Assembly (NCBI GenBank): GCA_028284635.1
Contig: JANQRJ010000013.1
Location: 1-64,000 of the forward strand
DNA from: Pelagicoccus sp.
Lineage (GTDB): Bacteria; Verrucomicrobiota; Verrucomicrobiia; Opitutales; Opitutaceae
DNA length: 64,000 nt
Direction: 5' to 3'
Numbering within the stretch: position 1 is the stretch's first letter; every line of letters begins with the position of its first letter. The notes below the pieces were generated by a model that saw only the letters and a list, made by a program, of their open reading frames with translations, was not told the origin of the DNA and made no database searches. Of this stretch, positions 52,843 through 62,412 are shown in pieces. A program made the position numbers and the translations under genes.

Positions 52843-55800
52843 CTACTTGAGAAAGGTTATGGTAAACTTCGAGCCACCGCCTGGGCGAGGTTCGTACCAG
52901 ACGTCGCCACCGTGCTTGAGGGCGATCTGCTTGACGATGGCAAGTCCGGCCCCGGTGCCTTCCACCTCTCTGCCCACCGCTCGCTGGAAAAGCTTGAAGA
53001 CGCGGTCCCGGCAGTTTTCGGGGATGCCTGGTCCACGATCCCGCACGACAAAGCCGAAGTGGCGCTTCGAATCGCCCACATAGGGACTGATCTCGATTTG
53101 GGGAGCCTCTCCTTCATTCACGAACTTGAGGGCATTGCCTATCAAGTTGTAGAGAGCCTGCTTGGCGAAGGTGAAATTCACCCGCACGTCCTGCAGGTCG
53201 CTGGCGATAACGACTTGGGCTCCAGTTTCCTGGATCTTGTTTTCCAGGCTGCGCATGGCAGCTTCTATGAGTTGGTCGCCTGGCATCTCTTCGGTCGGCG
53301 TCTCCATTCTGTTGATACGAGAAAGGTCGAGCACGTCGTTGAGCAGAGAGGTCATTCGGTTTCCTCCCGCGTCGATACGCCGGAGGAAGTTCATAGCCTT
53401 TTCGTCGAGCTGGTCGGCGTGGCGGTCCAGCAGCATCTGGGAGAAGTTGCGAATGGCCCGCAAGGGCTCTCGCAAGTCGTGAGAGATGACGTAGAGCAGC
53501 GTCTCCAGATCGTTCTTCTTCTGGAGCACCTGCTGTTCCTGGCTCTTGATATCCGTCTCGTCCCAGACGACGCCGCTAACGCGGCTCACTTTTCGTTCGT
53601 CGTCCCGATACGCGATCCCGCGGCCAGAGAGGTAGCGCACTTCGCCGTTCTTCAGCGTGATGCTCCAGGATTGCTGAAGAAAGCCTTCCCTGTCGTGCAG
53701 TCCGGCAAAGTCGTAGTCCTCCAGCCGGTCCGCGGAGAAATTCATCGCGACCTGAAAGTCGCTTTTTCCGGCATGCGGATCGATGTCGAGAATGCGGGCA
53801 AGGCGGGCGTCGAACTCGACCTCGTTCTGCCGCAAGTCCCAATTCCAAACGCCGAAGTTCGCCGCTTCGAGGGCGAGCTGCAGCTTGCGCTCGTTCTCTC
53901 GAATCTCTTCCTCCGCCTGCTTGAGAGCCGACACGTCGATAAACGTGATGACCGCGCCTTTGACCTCCTCGTCCGATGTATTGAAAGGAAGGATACGCAC
54001 CAGAACCCAAGGGCAGGTCTTGCCGCGGGCCTCCTTTTCTGAGGGATTCCCCGTCTCGATCACGGCACGGGTGTCGCTTACGAGATCGTCGTAGCCTATC
54101 AGGCTGTGGGAGATATGCTCGATGGGCCGCCCTAGGTCGGACTGAAGCAGATTCATCGAGCGGTAGGCAGCAGGGGTAAACTTGCGGATGCGCAGGTCCG
54201 CGTCCACGAAGACGGTGCCGATCTCGGTGCTGCGCAGGAGATTGTTGACGTCCTCGTTGAGCGAGAGCAGCTCGCGGTTCTTGCGCTCGTACTCGGCGTT
54301 GACGGAGAAGAGCTCCTCGTTCACGGAGTGCAGCTCTTCGTTGGTGCTCTGCAGCTCCTCGTTGGAGGTAAGCATCTCCTCGTTGGCCATGACGAGATCC
54401 TGGTTGGTCACCTCGAGCTGATCGACAGTGGACTGGAGCTTGAACTTGGTCTCGCGCAGCTCCTTGCGCAACAGCTCCGACTCGCTCTTGGCGCTGGAGC
54501 GACTCGGGCCGACTGGAGACTTCGTTTCAGGCTCTGAGCCTCCGGTCGGAGGCAGGCTGGAATTCGGTTCTTCGAAAACCACGTGCACGCTTTTCTCGAA
54601 ATCCCGCCCCCCGGGCAATGGCTCGGCCCGCAGGTTGATCTTGTGATGGCCATCGGATTGGTCGACGTAGACGCCTTCGAGAGAGACCTGGCGGTTTTCT
54701 TCCAAAGCCTGCTGACGAATCCGTTTGATGGCCATGCCGAGCTCCGGCTTGACTCGCTCGTCGTAGAGCAGACTGACCTTGCCGCGCAGTTCGACGAAGT
54801 AAGGCGCGCAATCGCCGAAGGTGTGGAGGATCTTTCCGCTTTCCTCGATGATGATGCTAGGCGGCATGTACCTCTCCATGAGATCCTCAACCACGTTGCG
54901 CATGGTGGAGCGGACGACCTTGCTGGGCGAATCGACCGACTTGTTCATGGCCCGCTCGATGGCCTTGGGCTGGAGATTTATTTCGTACTTCTGAAACTCG
55001 GGTCGGAAGTCGGGCTCGGATTTCTTGCTGAAGAGCCGCCACTTGCCGTCGACGGCCTCCAGCTCTTCTAGATAGAAATTGGGAGACTCGCTGGGACCTA
55101 GCAGCAGAAAGGAACTGGGACGGAGAGAGAAGAGCATCAGCCCGAGCGCCTTCTTCTGGGCCGAATTGCTGAAATAGATCAGCAAGTTGCGGCAGGATAT
55201 GAAGTCGATCTTGGTGAATGGAGGATCGCGCAGAATGTTGTGTTCGGCGAAAACCACTCTTTTGCGAATCTCTGGGGAGACCTGGTAGTGCTTGTAGGTG
55301 CGGATGAAGTAGCGCTGGCGACGGTTGAGAGTCAGGCGATCGACTTTCGAAGCGTCGTAGAAGCCGTTGACCGAGTCGCGAATCGAGCTCTGGTGAGCGT
55401 CCGTGGCGAAGATCTTGTAGTTGGGGTTGGCGATACCGGCCCGACGGGCGTACTCGTCGCAAGCGATGGCTATTGAGTAGGCTTCCTCTCCAGTGGCGCA
55501 GGCCGGGATCCAGATTCTGATTTCCGATCCGTCATCGTGCCGCGAGAAAAGCTCGGGAATGACATTTCTTTCGATCGACTCGAATGCGCCCGCGTCGCGG
55601 AAAAAGCTGGTCACTCCAATCATGAAGTCCCGATAGAGGGCGTGCAGTTCCTCGGGATTCTGGCGCACGTACTCGTAGTAGAACTCCAGGCTCGGCTTGT
55701 CTCGCTGCCGCATGCGGTGAAGGATGCGCCGTTTTATAGTAGCGATCTTGTACTGCTTGAAATTTATCCCAGTGACCTGCTCGAGCAACTTGAGCAGCCG

Positions 55801-56454
55801 ATCGATCTCTTCGCTCTCCTCTCTTCCCTCATCCAAAGCCACAACGTTGCCGGATTGCTTGCTGCCAAAACGCTCGCGTAGGATCTGAAACATGTCCTGG
55901 GGCTTGGCTCGGCGAAAGAGTCCAGGAGTCTCGTCAGTCTCTTCTCCCTCTTCCTGCCTACCCTCAACGAGAACCATGCCTCCGCTTTCCTCGACGCGCC
56001 GAAATCCCCTGAGCCCATCCGCTCCGCAGCCATCCAAGGAGATCACCGCCAATTCGGGGCCCTCCTGGCTAAGCGTGCGCAGAAGCATGTCGAAGGGGTT
56101 GCTTTCCTCCTCCCCAGCATACCTCTCAAGAAGCTCGATACGGCCGTCCCGATAGACGAAGTCGCGCAAAGGCGGATTCAAGTAAACCGTGTTGGGCGAA
56201 AGCTCTTCGCCCGAGCTGGCCAGCTTGGTCTCGAGCTGGCTGCACTGGCCGAGCAGACCGAGAACCTTGCTCGACTGAATCACCGAAACCTTCGCGCAGA
56301 TGAGAAACGCCAAACCAGAGTCTGGAGGGACCGTGCCGAAAAAGCTTTCGAGAGACTCGAGCGACTCGAAGGAGCATCCTATTGCCACGCACCCTTTTAT
56401 CCGCGGCGTTTCAACGACTTGGTCAACTAGGGATTCTGGAGTGGAGTCACTCAT
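52843..56454 (-). CDS. CheB-CheR-PAS histidine kinase with degenerate CheB
   Basis: The 1203-residue protein has a CheB-like domain (20-190), a CheR methyltransferase (about 215-480), PAS-like segments, a long coiled coil (EEMLTSNEELQSTNEELHSV), further PAS domains and a C-terminal kinase (SHDLREPLRAIRNFSQMLL with the phospho-His, then GPGIPENCRDRVFKLF and GTGAGLAIVKQIAL). In CheB the serine area reads GCSFES instead of GASAGG, and the catalytic His motif (QHLSP) is replaced by AKVSV, so methylesterase activity is improbable; DGCGADGLRG keeps the Asp. CheR keeps GVTSFFRD, IPACATGEEAYSIAI and SCRNLLIYF and may be active. Such kinases sense unknown cues in the cytoplasm. A stand-alone receiver follows in the same operon. 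Confidence 0.9.
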   Translation of the reverse strand: MSDSTPESLVDQVVETPRIKGCVAIGCSFESLESLESFFGTVPPDSGLAFLICAKVSVIQSSKVLGLLGQCSQLETKLASSGEELSPNTVYLNPPLRDFVYRDGRIELLERYAGEEESNPFDMLLRTLSQEGPELAVISLDGCGADGLRGFRRVEESGGMVLVEGRQEEGEETDETPGLFRRAKPQDMFQILRERFGSKQSGNVVALDEGREESEEIDRLLKLLEQVTGINFKQYKIATIKRRILHRMRQRDKPSLEFYYEYVRQNPEELHALYRDFMIGVTSFFRDAGAFESIERNVIPELFSRHDDGSEIRIWIPACATGEEAYSIAIACDEYARRAGIANPNYKIFATDAHQSSIRDSVNGFYDASKVDRLTLNRRQRYFIRTYKHYQVSPEIRKRVVFAEHNILRDPPFTKIDFISCRNLLIYFSNSAQKKALGLMLFSLRPSSFLLLGPSESPNFYLEELEAVDGKWRLFSKKSEPDFRPEFQKYEINLQPKAIERAMNKSVDSPSKVVRSTMRNVVEDLMERYMPPSIIIEESGKILHTFGDCAPYFVELRGKVSLLYDERVKPELGMAIKRIRQQALEENRQVSLEGVYVDQSDGHHKINLRAEPLPGGRDFEKSVHVVFEEPNSSLPPTGGSEPETKSPVGPSRSSAKSESELLRKELRETKFKLQSTVDQLEVTNQDLVMANEEMLTSNEELQSTNEELHSVNEELFSVNAEYERKNRELLSLNEDVNNLLRSTEIGTVFVDADLRIRKFTPAAYRSMNLLQSDLGRPIEHISHSLIGYDDLVSDTRAVIETGNPSEKEARGKTCPWVLVRILPFNTSDEEVKGAVITFIDVSALKQAEEEIRENERKLQLALEAANFGVWNWDLRQNEVEFDARLARILDIDPHAGKSDFQVAMNFSADRLEDYDFAGLHDREGFLQQSWSITLKNGEVRYLSGRGIAYRDDERKVSRVSGVVWDETDIKSQEQQVLQKKNDLETLLYVISHDLREPLRAIRNFSQMLLDRHADQLDEKAMNFLRRIDAGGNRMTSLLNDVLDLSRINRMETPTEEMPGDQLIEAAMRSLENKIQETGAQVVIASDLQDVRVNFTFAKQALYNLIGNALKFVNEGEAPQIEISPYVGDSKRHFGFVVRDRGPGIPENCRDRVFKLFQRAVGREVEGTGAGLAIVKQIALKHGGDVWYEPRPGGGSKFTITFLK

Positions 56455-56653
56455 TTTGGACTGGCTCGCGATTCATGGCAGGGACACGGGACGGGGGTAT
56501 CCAAGCCGTTCGTAAATTATTTTTCAGATTGATTAACCCCGGAATCAAGGGCTTGCTCCGTCAGCAAAACGGCAGACATTCAAGCGATGACACACGTTTG
56601 TAACCAACAACATAGCTCTATCGTAATGATGGCGCAAAATCCGATTTTCACGA

Positions 56654-56857
56654 ATGAGTTTTAGTTTTCCGGTGCACAAAGAAGTTAGCGAAAGACTACA
56701 GGAAACCTACCAGGCAGCGATGAGACAAAGGCAACTCGTGGAAAGTCTGCGAGCCCGTCAGGTTCTTCAGGAAAAAGCGACGAAACAGCAAATCGAGCAG
56801 TTTAGCTGGATGGCCGGAACGGAAAAAACCATCGAGCGACCAGCTACCGAGGCGTAG
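56654..56857 (+). CDS. Possible small helical protein (67 residues)
   Basis: This open frame in the 475-nt gap between two minus-strand kinases runs on the plus strand: it reads MSFSFPVHKEVSERLQETYQ and continues with AAMRQRQLVESLRARQVLQE to a coiled-coil pattern rich in Gln, Arg and Glu, then TIERPATEA. The composition is coding-like, but no ribosome site is visible and I know no homologue. It may be real or chance. Confidence 0.35.
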   Translation: MSFSFPVHKEVSERLQETYQAAMRQRQLVESLRARQVLQEKATKQQIEQFSWMAGTEKTIERPATEA

Positions 56858-56929
56858 CCGCTCAGGTTCCGAGGCGAATTCGGTTACTGTAAACGACGGG
56901 CCCATCTCTCTCGCTTCTCCTCACGCTTC

Positions 56930-59900
56930 CTAGATGTTAGCGTCGTCGCATCCGGGTTTACCAGGCAAGGTGAAGAAAATCTTGGTCCCAATGCCCGGTT
57001 CGGATTCCAGCCAGATCCGGCCTTCATGTCTGGTCACGATGCGCTTGCTGATCGACAGCCCCAGCCCCATGCCTTCGAACTCGCTCGGAGAGTTCTCCCG
57101 GTAGAAAAGCTTGAAGACGTTTTTTTGATTCACCGGCTCTATACCAATGCCGTTGTCTCTGATGGAGATCATCACGCCTCCATTCTCCGGCGTGGCCTCC
57201 ACGTAGATCACGGGCTGAGTCCCTCGGTGGAATTTCATGGAGTTCTCGATGATGCTCGCGAACAGCGGCACGACTTGCGTGGGGTCGCAGTAGACGATCA
57301 ACTGCTCGCCAGCGCGGCGAATCTCGGTGCCTGAGGCTTCGATCTCGTCCTTCTTCAGACGCTCGACCTGATCGAGAATCGAGCTCAGCGACATCTCTTC
57401 CGGAGGCTGAGCCCGAGTCTCGACCCGGGTGTAGGTCAGCAGACCGTTGATCTGATCCTTTAGTTTGAGAGCTCCGCCCCGCACATAGTCGAAGTACTCG
57501 CTGCTTTCCTCGTCCAGGTCCACCAGCCGCTTCTTCAGGAGATCGACGTAGCCGGAGATCGTCCTGAGAGGCTCCTGCAAGTCGTGGGAGACGGAAAAGG
57601 CGAACTGCTCCAGATCGTTCTTGGCGATGGCCAAGGACTCGGTACGTCGCTCCAACTCCTGCTCCGCGGACTTGATCGGCGTGATATCGACCACCGTGAG
57701 CACGGCCCCGGAGGCTTCTTCGCGAGAGTTGAGGTAGGGAAAAATCCGCAGCAGCTTCCAGCGGCCGCTTCGGTCGCGCACTTCCTTGACCATGGGATGC
57801 TTCGTCTCGACCACGTCGCGTACTTGGTCGACGATATTCTCGTTGCCGATCAGGCTGAAAGTGATGTGCTCGAAGGGTCGGCCAATGTCCATCGGCAGCA
57901 AATTGAAGGTCTCGGCGATCGCCGGCGTGAATTTGCGGATGCGCAGCGTGTCGTCGATGAAGACCGTGCCGATCTCGGTGCTTTGCAGGAGGTTGTCGAT
58001 GTCCGTATTGAGCTGGGTGAGCTCGGCATTTTTCTTCTCGTACTCCGTGTTGACGGTGAAGAGCTCCTCGTTGACCGACTGCAGCTCCTCATTGGTCGAT
58101 TGCAGCTCCTCGTTGGAAGCGAGCAGCTCCTCGTTCGTCGCCTGGAGCTCTTCGTTGGAGGTCTCGAGCTCTTCGATGGTCGCCTGGAGATTCTCTCGAG
58201 AGAATTGCAGCTCCTTCTCCAGCTCGAAAATACGGTCGCGGGTCTCTGCTCCGACGTCGAAGTCCTTTGAGTCTTCGCTGCTGTCCTCCGACTCGGGTCG
58301 GCGCTTGGGCGTCCGGTGCTCCTCGAAATGGATGATCAGGAAACGGGCATCGCGCATCGGACGAGCGGTGAGGTCCACGAAACGAGGCTCCTCTTGGCCC
58401 CGGATATCCACTGGAACGTTGCTCAGAGAGAAGGCGGCATTTTCCTTGCGGGCCCGTTGGATGGCGGTGCTGAGCGCCAGGCGGAGGTTTCCTTCGACCA
58501 TGGAAAGCACGTCCAGGCTGGACCGCCCTTTCGGCGTCGAAATGTATTCGGAACCATCGCCGAAAACGTGAGTGAGCTGGTTGCTCGCATCGAGCAGCAA
58601 GCTGGGAGGCATGTGATGGGCCAGCAGCTCGTCATAGGCCTGGGTGAGTTCGCGGTCCGCAGCGCTGCGGCGCGAACCGATGAAGGTGCCGTCAGACATG
58701 ACCCCCTGCACCGGAGCGCTGTGCGAGACGCTGCCGAGCGGCGGCAAGTCGAGCAGCGGAGACAGTCGAACGTCCTTGCGCTTGCGGAAGAAGTTCCATT
58801 GGCGCTCGATGATATCGAACTCGTTCTCCATGTCTCCAAGCGACTCGCTGGGGCCGAGGAAAAGCGTACCTCCGACATTCAGCGAAAACAGGAACATGGT
58901 GAGAACCTTCTTCTGAGCTATCGGTTGCAGGTAGATCAGGAAATTGCGGCAGCTTACCAGGTCGATGTTGGTGAAAGGCGGGTCCTTGAGCAGGTTGTGC
59001 TCCGCGAAGACGATCATCTTGCGCACGTCGACCGCGATCTGATAGTCGCTGTCGTTGGGCTTGAAGAAACGCTCGATGCGCTCGTCCTCCACCAGCTCGA
59101 GATTCTCCGCCGGATAGACGCCGTTCGCGGCGAAGTTGATCGAATCGCGGTGCAGGTCCGTACCGAATATCTTCACATCCAGACGCTTTCCGGAGCGGGA
59201 GATCGCTTCCATGAAGAGCATGGCGATGGAATAGGCTTCCTCTCCAGTCGCGCAAGCAGGCACCCAAACGCGGATCTGGTCGCCATCCTGCTTCTCTTCC
59301 ACCAACTTCGCTATGGTCTCCTGCTCCAAGAAAGAAAAAGCCTCGGGATCGCGAAAGAAGCGCGTCACCCCGATGAGCAAGTCGTGGTAGAGCAGCCTCA
59401 CCTCCTTGGGATCCTCGTCCAGCTTGCGTATGTACTCTTCGAGCGTTTCCAACTGGTGCACGGCCATGCGGCGCTCGATACGCCGATTGACAGTGGTCGG
59501 CTTGTAGTAGGTGAAGTCGGTCTTGAAGGCGCTGCGCAGCCGCTTGAAGATCGCCAGGTACTGATCCGTGAGGCTTGGCAGGCCTACGTTGTCCTGCTCG
59601 CTAGCCTCGCCGCTGATAAGAAAACTGCCGGTGTATTTGAGAATCGCAGACGGAATTTCCTCCGGAGACAGAACGTAGTCGACCAAACCGGTTTCCGTAG
59701 CGCTGCGAGGCATGCCGTTGAACTTAGCGGAGCCCTCAGATTGGGCTATCACCAGGCCACCGGCGTCGTGGATATCGATAATCCCCCGCGAGCCATCCGA
59801 ACCGGTGCCGGAAAGCACAACCGCGATCGCTCGCTCCCCCCGGTCCTGGGCCAGGGAACGGAAGAAAACGTCGATCGGCAAACTGAGCGTCTTCGGATCC

Positions 59901-60268
59901 TTGTCGGCCAACAGCAGTCTGCCGTCGAGCAGGACCATCTCCATTTTGGGTGGAATGAGATAGACGGTATTCGCATCGATCTCCACTCGGTCCTTCACCT
60001 GGTGAAAGGGCATGGAGCTGTGCCGCGACAGCAGCTCGTCCATCACGCTTTTAAAGTCGGGAGACAAATGCTGCACCACCACGAAAGCGAAGCCCGAATT
60101 CGTCGGCATCACCGAGAAGAATTGCACGAGCGCCTCCAGGCCGCCAGCGGAGGCGCCGATCCCGACTACGTAGGTGGGCGCTTTGCTCGGCTCCTGGGCC
60201 GAGGTGGTTTCAGGTTCTGCGGTGGCTTCGCTTCCCGCTAGATCGGATGTATTTTCGGAGTCAGACAT
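56930..60268 (-). CDS. CheB-CheR-PAS histidine kinase with intact CheB
   Basis: The 1112-residue protein resembles its neighbour but keeps full CheB catalysis: GIGASAGGLEALVQFF (Ser), VVQHLSPDFKSVMDELL (His) and VLSGTGSDGSRGI (Asp). CheR motifs are GVTRFFRDPEAF, VPACATGEEAYSIAM and SCRNFLIYLQP. Then come PAS-like domains, a long coiled coil (IEELETSNEELQATNEELLA) and a kinase (SHDLQEPLRTISGYVDLLKK; NGIGIEPVNQKNVFKLFYRE; GMGLGLSISKRI). It has no receiver of its own. It lies between the other CheBR kinase and the NtrB-like hybrid on the same strand, all probably one regulon. CheB-CheR may tune the kinase by methylation of a glutamate in the coiled coil or elsewhere; this is inferred. Confidence 0.92.
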   Translation of the reverse strand: MSDSENTSDLAGSEATAEPETTSAQEPSKAPTYVVGIGASAGGLEALVQFFSVMPTNSGFAFVVVQHLSPDFKSVMDELLSRHSSMPFHQVKDRVEIDANTVYLIPPKMEMVLLDGRLLLADKDPKTLSLPIDVFFRSLAQDRGERAIAVVLSGTGSDGSRGIIDIHDAGGLVIAQSEGSAKFNGMPRSATETGLVDYVLSPEEIPSAILKYTGSFLISGEASEQDNVGLPSLTDQYLAIFKRLRSAFKTDFTYYKPTTVNRRIERRMAVHQLETLEEYIRKLDEDPKEVRLLYHDLLIGVTRFFRDPEAFSFLEQETIAKLVEEKQDGDQIRVWVPACATGEEAYSIAMLFMEAISRSGKRLDVKIFGTDLHRDSINFAANGVYPAENLELVEDERIERFFKPNDSDYQIAVDVRKMIVFAEHNLLKDPPFTNIDLVSCRNFLIYLQPIAQKKVLTMFLFSLNVGGTLFLGPSESLGDMENEFDIIERQWNFFRKRKDVRLSPLLDLPPLGSVSHSAPVQGVMSDGTFIGSRRSAADRELTQAYDELLAHHMPPSLLLDASNQLTHVFGDGSEYISTPKGRSSLDVLSMVEGNLRLALSTAIQRARKENAAFSLSNVPVDIRGQEEPRFVDLTARPMRDARFLIIHFEEHRTPKRRPESEDSSEDSKDFDVGAETRDRIFELEKELQFSRENLQATIEELETSNEELQATNEELLASNEELQSTNEELQSVNEELFTVNTEYEKKNAELTQLNTDIDNLLQSTEIGTVFIDDTLRIRKFTPAIAETFNLLPMDIGRPFEHITFSLIGNENIVDQVRDVVETKHPMVKEVRDRSGRWKLLRIFPYLNSREEASGAVLTVVDITPIKSAEQELERRTESLAIAKNDLEQFAFSVSHDLQEPLRTISGYVDLLKKRLVDLDEESSEYFDYVRGGALKLKDQINGLLTYTRVETRAQPPEEMSLSSILDQVERLKKDEIEASGTEIRRAGEQLIVYCDPTQVVPLFASIIENSMKFHRGTQPVIYVEATPENGGVMISIRDNGIGIEPVNQKNVFKLFYRENSPSEFEGMGLGLSISKRIVTRHEGRIWLESEPGIGTKIFFTLPGKPGCDDANI

Positions 60269-60331
60269 TGGATTGGGTCGAGTGAAGAAATTCGAGATAT
60301 CGGCGGAAGAAAAAGCCTAGCAGCGCATTCA

Positions 60332-62218
60332 TCAAGTGGATACGGTCGCGACGCCGTTGGACAAAACGCCGTCAATGCACTGGATCAAGCTTGCTCGAGT
60401 GAAAGGTTTGGCGATGAACTTCGCGGAGCGCTCCTTCATCCAGCCGTCGTCCACGCCGCTGGATCCAAAGCCGCTCATGATCACCAAACGCAGTTTCTCG
60501 CGCATGTAGAGCGCCTGCGTCGCCAGGGCCTTGCCTCCCATGCCCGGCATATTGAGGTCCGTAAGCAGAAGATCGATACGGACCTCCGGATCCTCCAGCA
60601 ACTCCAGCGCCGCCTCGCCACTCTCCGCGCAATGCACGGTGAAGCCATCCGCCTCCAGCAGACGAGTCACGCTGAAGCGGATGATGGACTCGTCGTCCAC
60701 CACGAGGATGCTGGAGCCCTCGCCATCGGAGGGCCTCGTTCGCCGATCCTTCTTCAATGAGCGCACCGGCAGCAGCGGCTTCTCGTCCGCAGAGGACAGA
60801 GTTGGAAGGAAAACGCGGAAAACCGACCCCTGGCCAAACTCGCTTTCGAACTCTATCCAGCCGCTGCTCTCGCGCAGCAGATTGCTTACGATAGACAGCC
60901 CAAGGCCTCGCCCCGCTCGAGTATCCTTGGTCGTGAAAAACGGGTCGAAAATCCTGCTCTGGTTCGCTTCTGGAATGCCCTCGCCCTCATCGGCAACGGT
61001 AACGCAGATCAGCTTTTCGCCCTCGCTCAAGCCAGTCTCCATAGCCGGACGGTCCTCCAGCTCCATCTCGATGCGGATCTTGCCGCCCTGCGGCATCGCG
61101 TCGCGAGCATTGCGCACCAGGTTAGAGAAGATCCGCGTCAAGCTCGTCTCCGGCACCCCGCACAAAGCGCCCTCCTGGAGTTTCGACAGCAATATGGTGT
61201 GCTCGGGAAGGCAGAGGGACTCGAAATGCGGGACTCCAGCCTGAAGAAACTCGGCAAGATCGATAGCCTCCTCGTTGACCCGCTTCTTGCCGTAGAAAGT
61301 CATCAGCCGCTTGACCAAATGGGAGCCCCGGTCGCAAGCCTGCTTGATGTCCGCGATGTGAGCCTCCCAGACCGGATCCTCGCGACAAAGCGACTCGATG
61401 AAGTCCGTCTTGGTCCGAGTCATGGCCAGCAGATTGTTGAATTCGTGGGCCACGCCGAAACAGACGCGAGCGACCGTCTCGAGCTTCTCGTTTTGCGCCG
61501 CGCGACGCTCCATCTCCCTCCGCTGGGAAACGTCAAGCAAGGTCACCAAGCCAAGCCCCCTTCCCTCCCAGTCGGTCTGGGAAGCGCTCGCCTGAATCGT
61601 CCGACCATTGTATTCAAACTCCCGAGACAAAGCTGTAGCGACCGGTACGGGCGATGTTCTGCCAATCAGATCCGCCTCCGAATGGCCAAGGATTTCGCTC
61701 GCCGCCTTGTTGCAACGCATGACCCGCCCTTCGTGGTCCAATACCAGAAGCCCTCCCGGCTGAGTCTCCAGAATCATGTCGAGCTGCTCGCTCTTCTCGC
61801 GAAAGCTCAGGGCCTGCCGATGACGCTCCAAGGAGAAGCGAATCGACTTCTCCAGATCCATCTCGTCGAAATGTCCCTTCAAGAGAAAATCCTGAGCCCC
61901 TTTGCGCAGGCAGTCGATCGCTGCTGCCCCGCGAGCGTCCCCAGTCAGCAACACAAGCGCCGTATTCGGAATAAGCCTACGAGCCGCGTCCAAGGTGTCC
62001 AAGCCTCTCGTCTTCGTCAGGTTCAGATCCACTAGGGCCACGTCGATAGGATCCTTCCGGGCCATTTCCGCGCCCTCTTCCAGAGTGGACGCCAGCTTCA
62101 ACTCGACCGGAAAAGCGAAGACGAGAACGTACTCGCTGATAATCAGCCGATCATCCGGATTGTCGTCGACAAGAAGTACAGACAGACGCTCGTCGCCCGC
62201 CAGCTGGAAGTAAGGCAT
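60332..62218 (-). CDS. NtrB-like hybrid kinase (REC-PAS-HK-REC)
   Basis: The 628-residue protein has an N-terminal receiver (LLVDDNPDDRLIISEY; phospho-Asp in VALVDLNLTKTRG), a PAS domain at about 145-250 (MILETQPGGLLVLDHEGRVM), a kinase with the H-box GVAHEFNNLLAMTRTKTD (NtrB-like HEFNN), an HATPase (NLVRNARDAMPQGG, EGEGIPEANQSRIFDPFFTT) and a second receiver (LVVDDESIIRFSV; LLTDLNMPGMGGKAL). It contains no membrane segment, so it is cytosolic. With two receivers at both ends, it can take and pass phosphate. It starts 63 nt upstream of the CheBR kinase on the same strand, so it is likely in the operon. Confidence 0.93.
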   Translation of the reverse strand: MPYFQLAGDERLSVLLVDDNPDDRLIISEYVLVFAFPVELKLASTLEEGAEMARKDPIDVALVDLNLTKTRGLDTLDAARRLIPNTALVLLTGDARGAAAIDCLRKGAQDFLLKGHFDEMDLEKSIRFSLERHRQALSFREKSEQLDMILETQPGGLLVLDHEGRVMRCNKAASEILGHSEADLIGRTSPVPVATALSREFEYNGRTIQASASQTDWEGRGLGLVTLLDVSQRREMERRAAQNEKLETVARVCFGVAHEFNNLLAMTRTKTDFIESLCREDPVWEAHIADIKQACDRGSHLVKRLMTFYGKKRVNEEAIDLAEFLQAGVPHFESLCLPEHTILLSKLQEGALCGVPETSLTRIFSNLVRNARDAMPQGGKIRIEMELEDRPAMETGLSEGEKLICVTVADEGEGIPEANQSRIFDPFFTTKDTRAGRGLGLSIVSNLLRESSGWIEFESEFGQGSVFRVFLPTLSSADEKPLLPVRSLKKDRRTRPSDGEGSSILVVDDESIIRFSVTRLLEADGFTVHCAESGEAALELLEDPEVRIDLLLTDLNMPGMGGKALATQALYMREKLRLVIMSGFGSSGVDDGWMKERSAKFIAKPFTRASLIQCIDGVLSNGVATVST

Positions 62219-62412
62219 GAATGAAATGAAAACGCTTTTTCCGGAATTTTAAAGCGTCGCTGACTGTTTTTTAAAAAAACCACGTACATGCGCACCCTTT
62301 CTTTTCACAAACCTCTTGAGAAGCTCCTAAAGCGCATTCTAGTTAGGCCGTCAGAAAGCTCGCGAAACCGGCCCGCGCGGCAGCAACGCTCCCCTCCTCC
62401 GTCACTCCGCTC

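Noticed and set aside
62219..62412. A TTTTTTAAAAAAA stretch near 62267 as a terminator or promoter element
   Set aside because: There is no adjacent GC stem, and a promoter box pair was not convincing.
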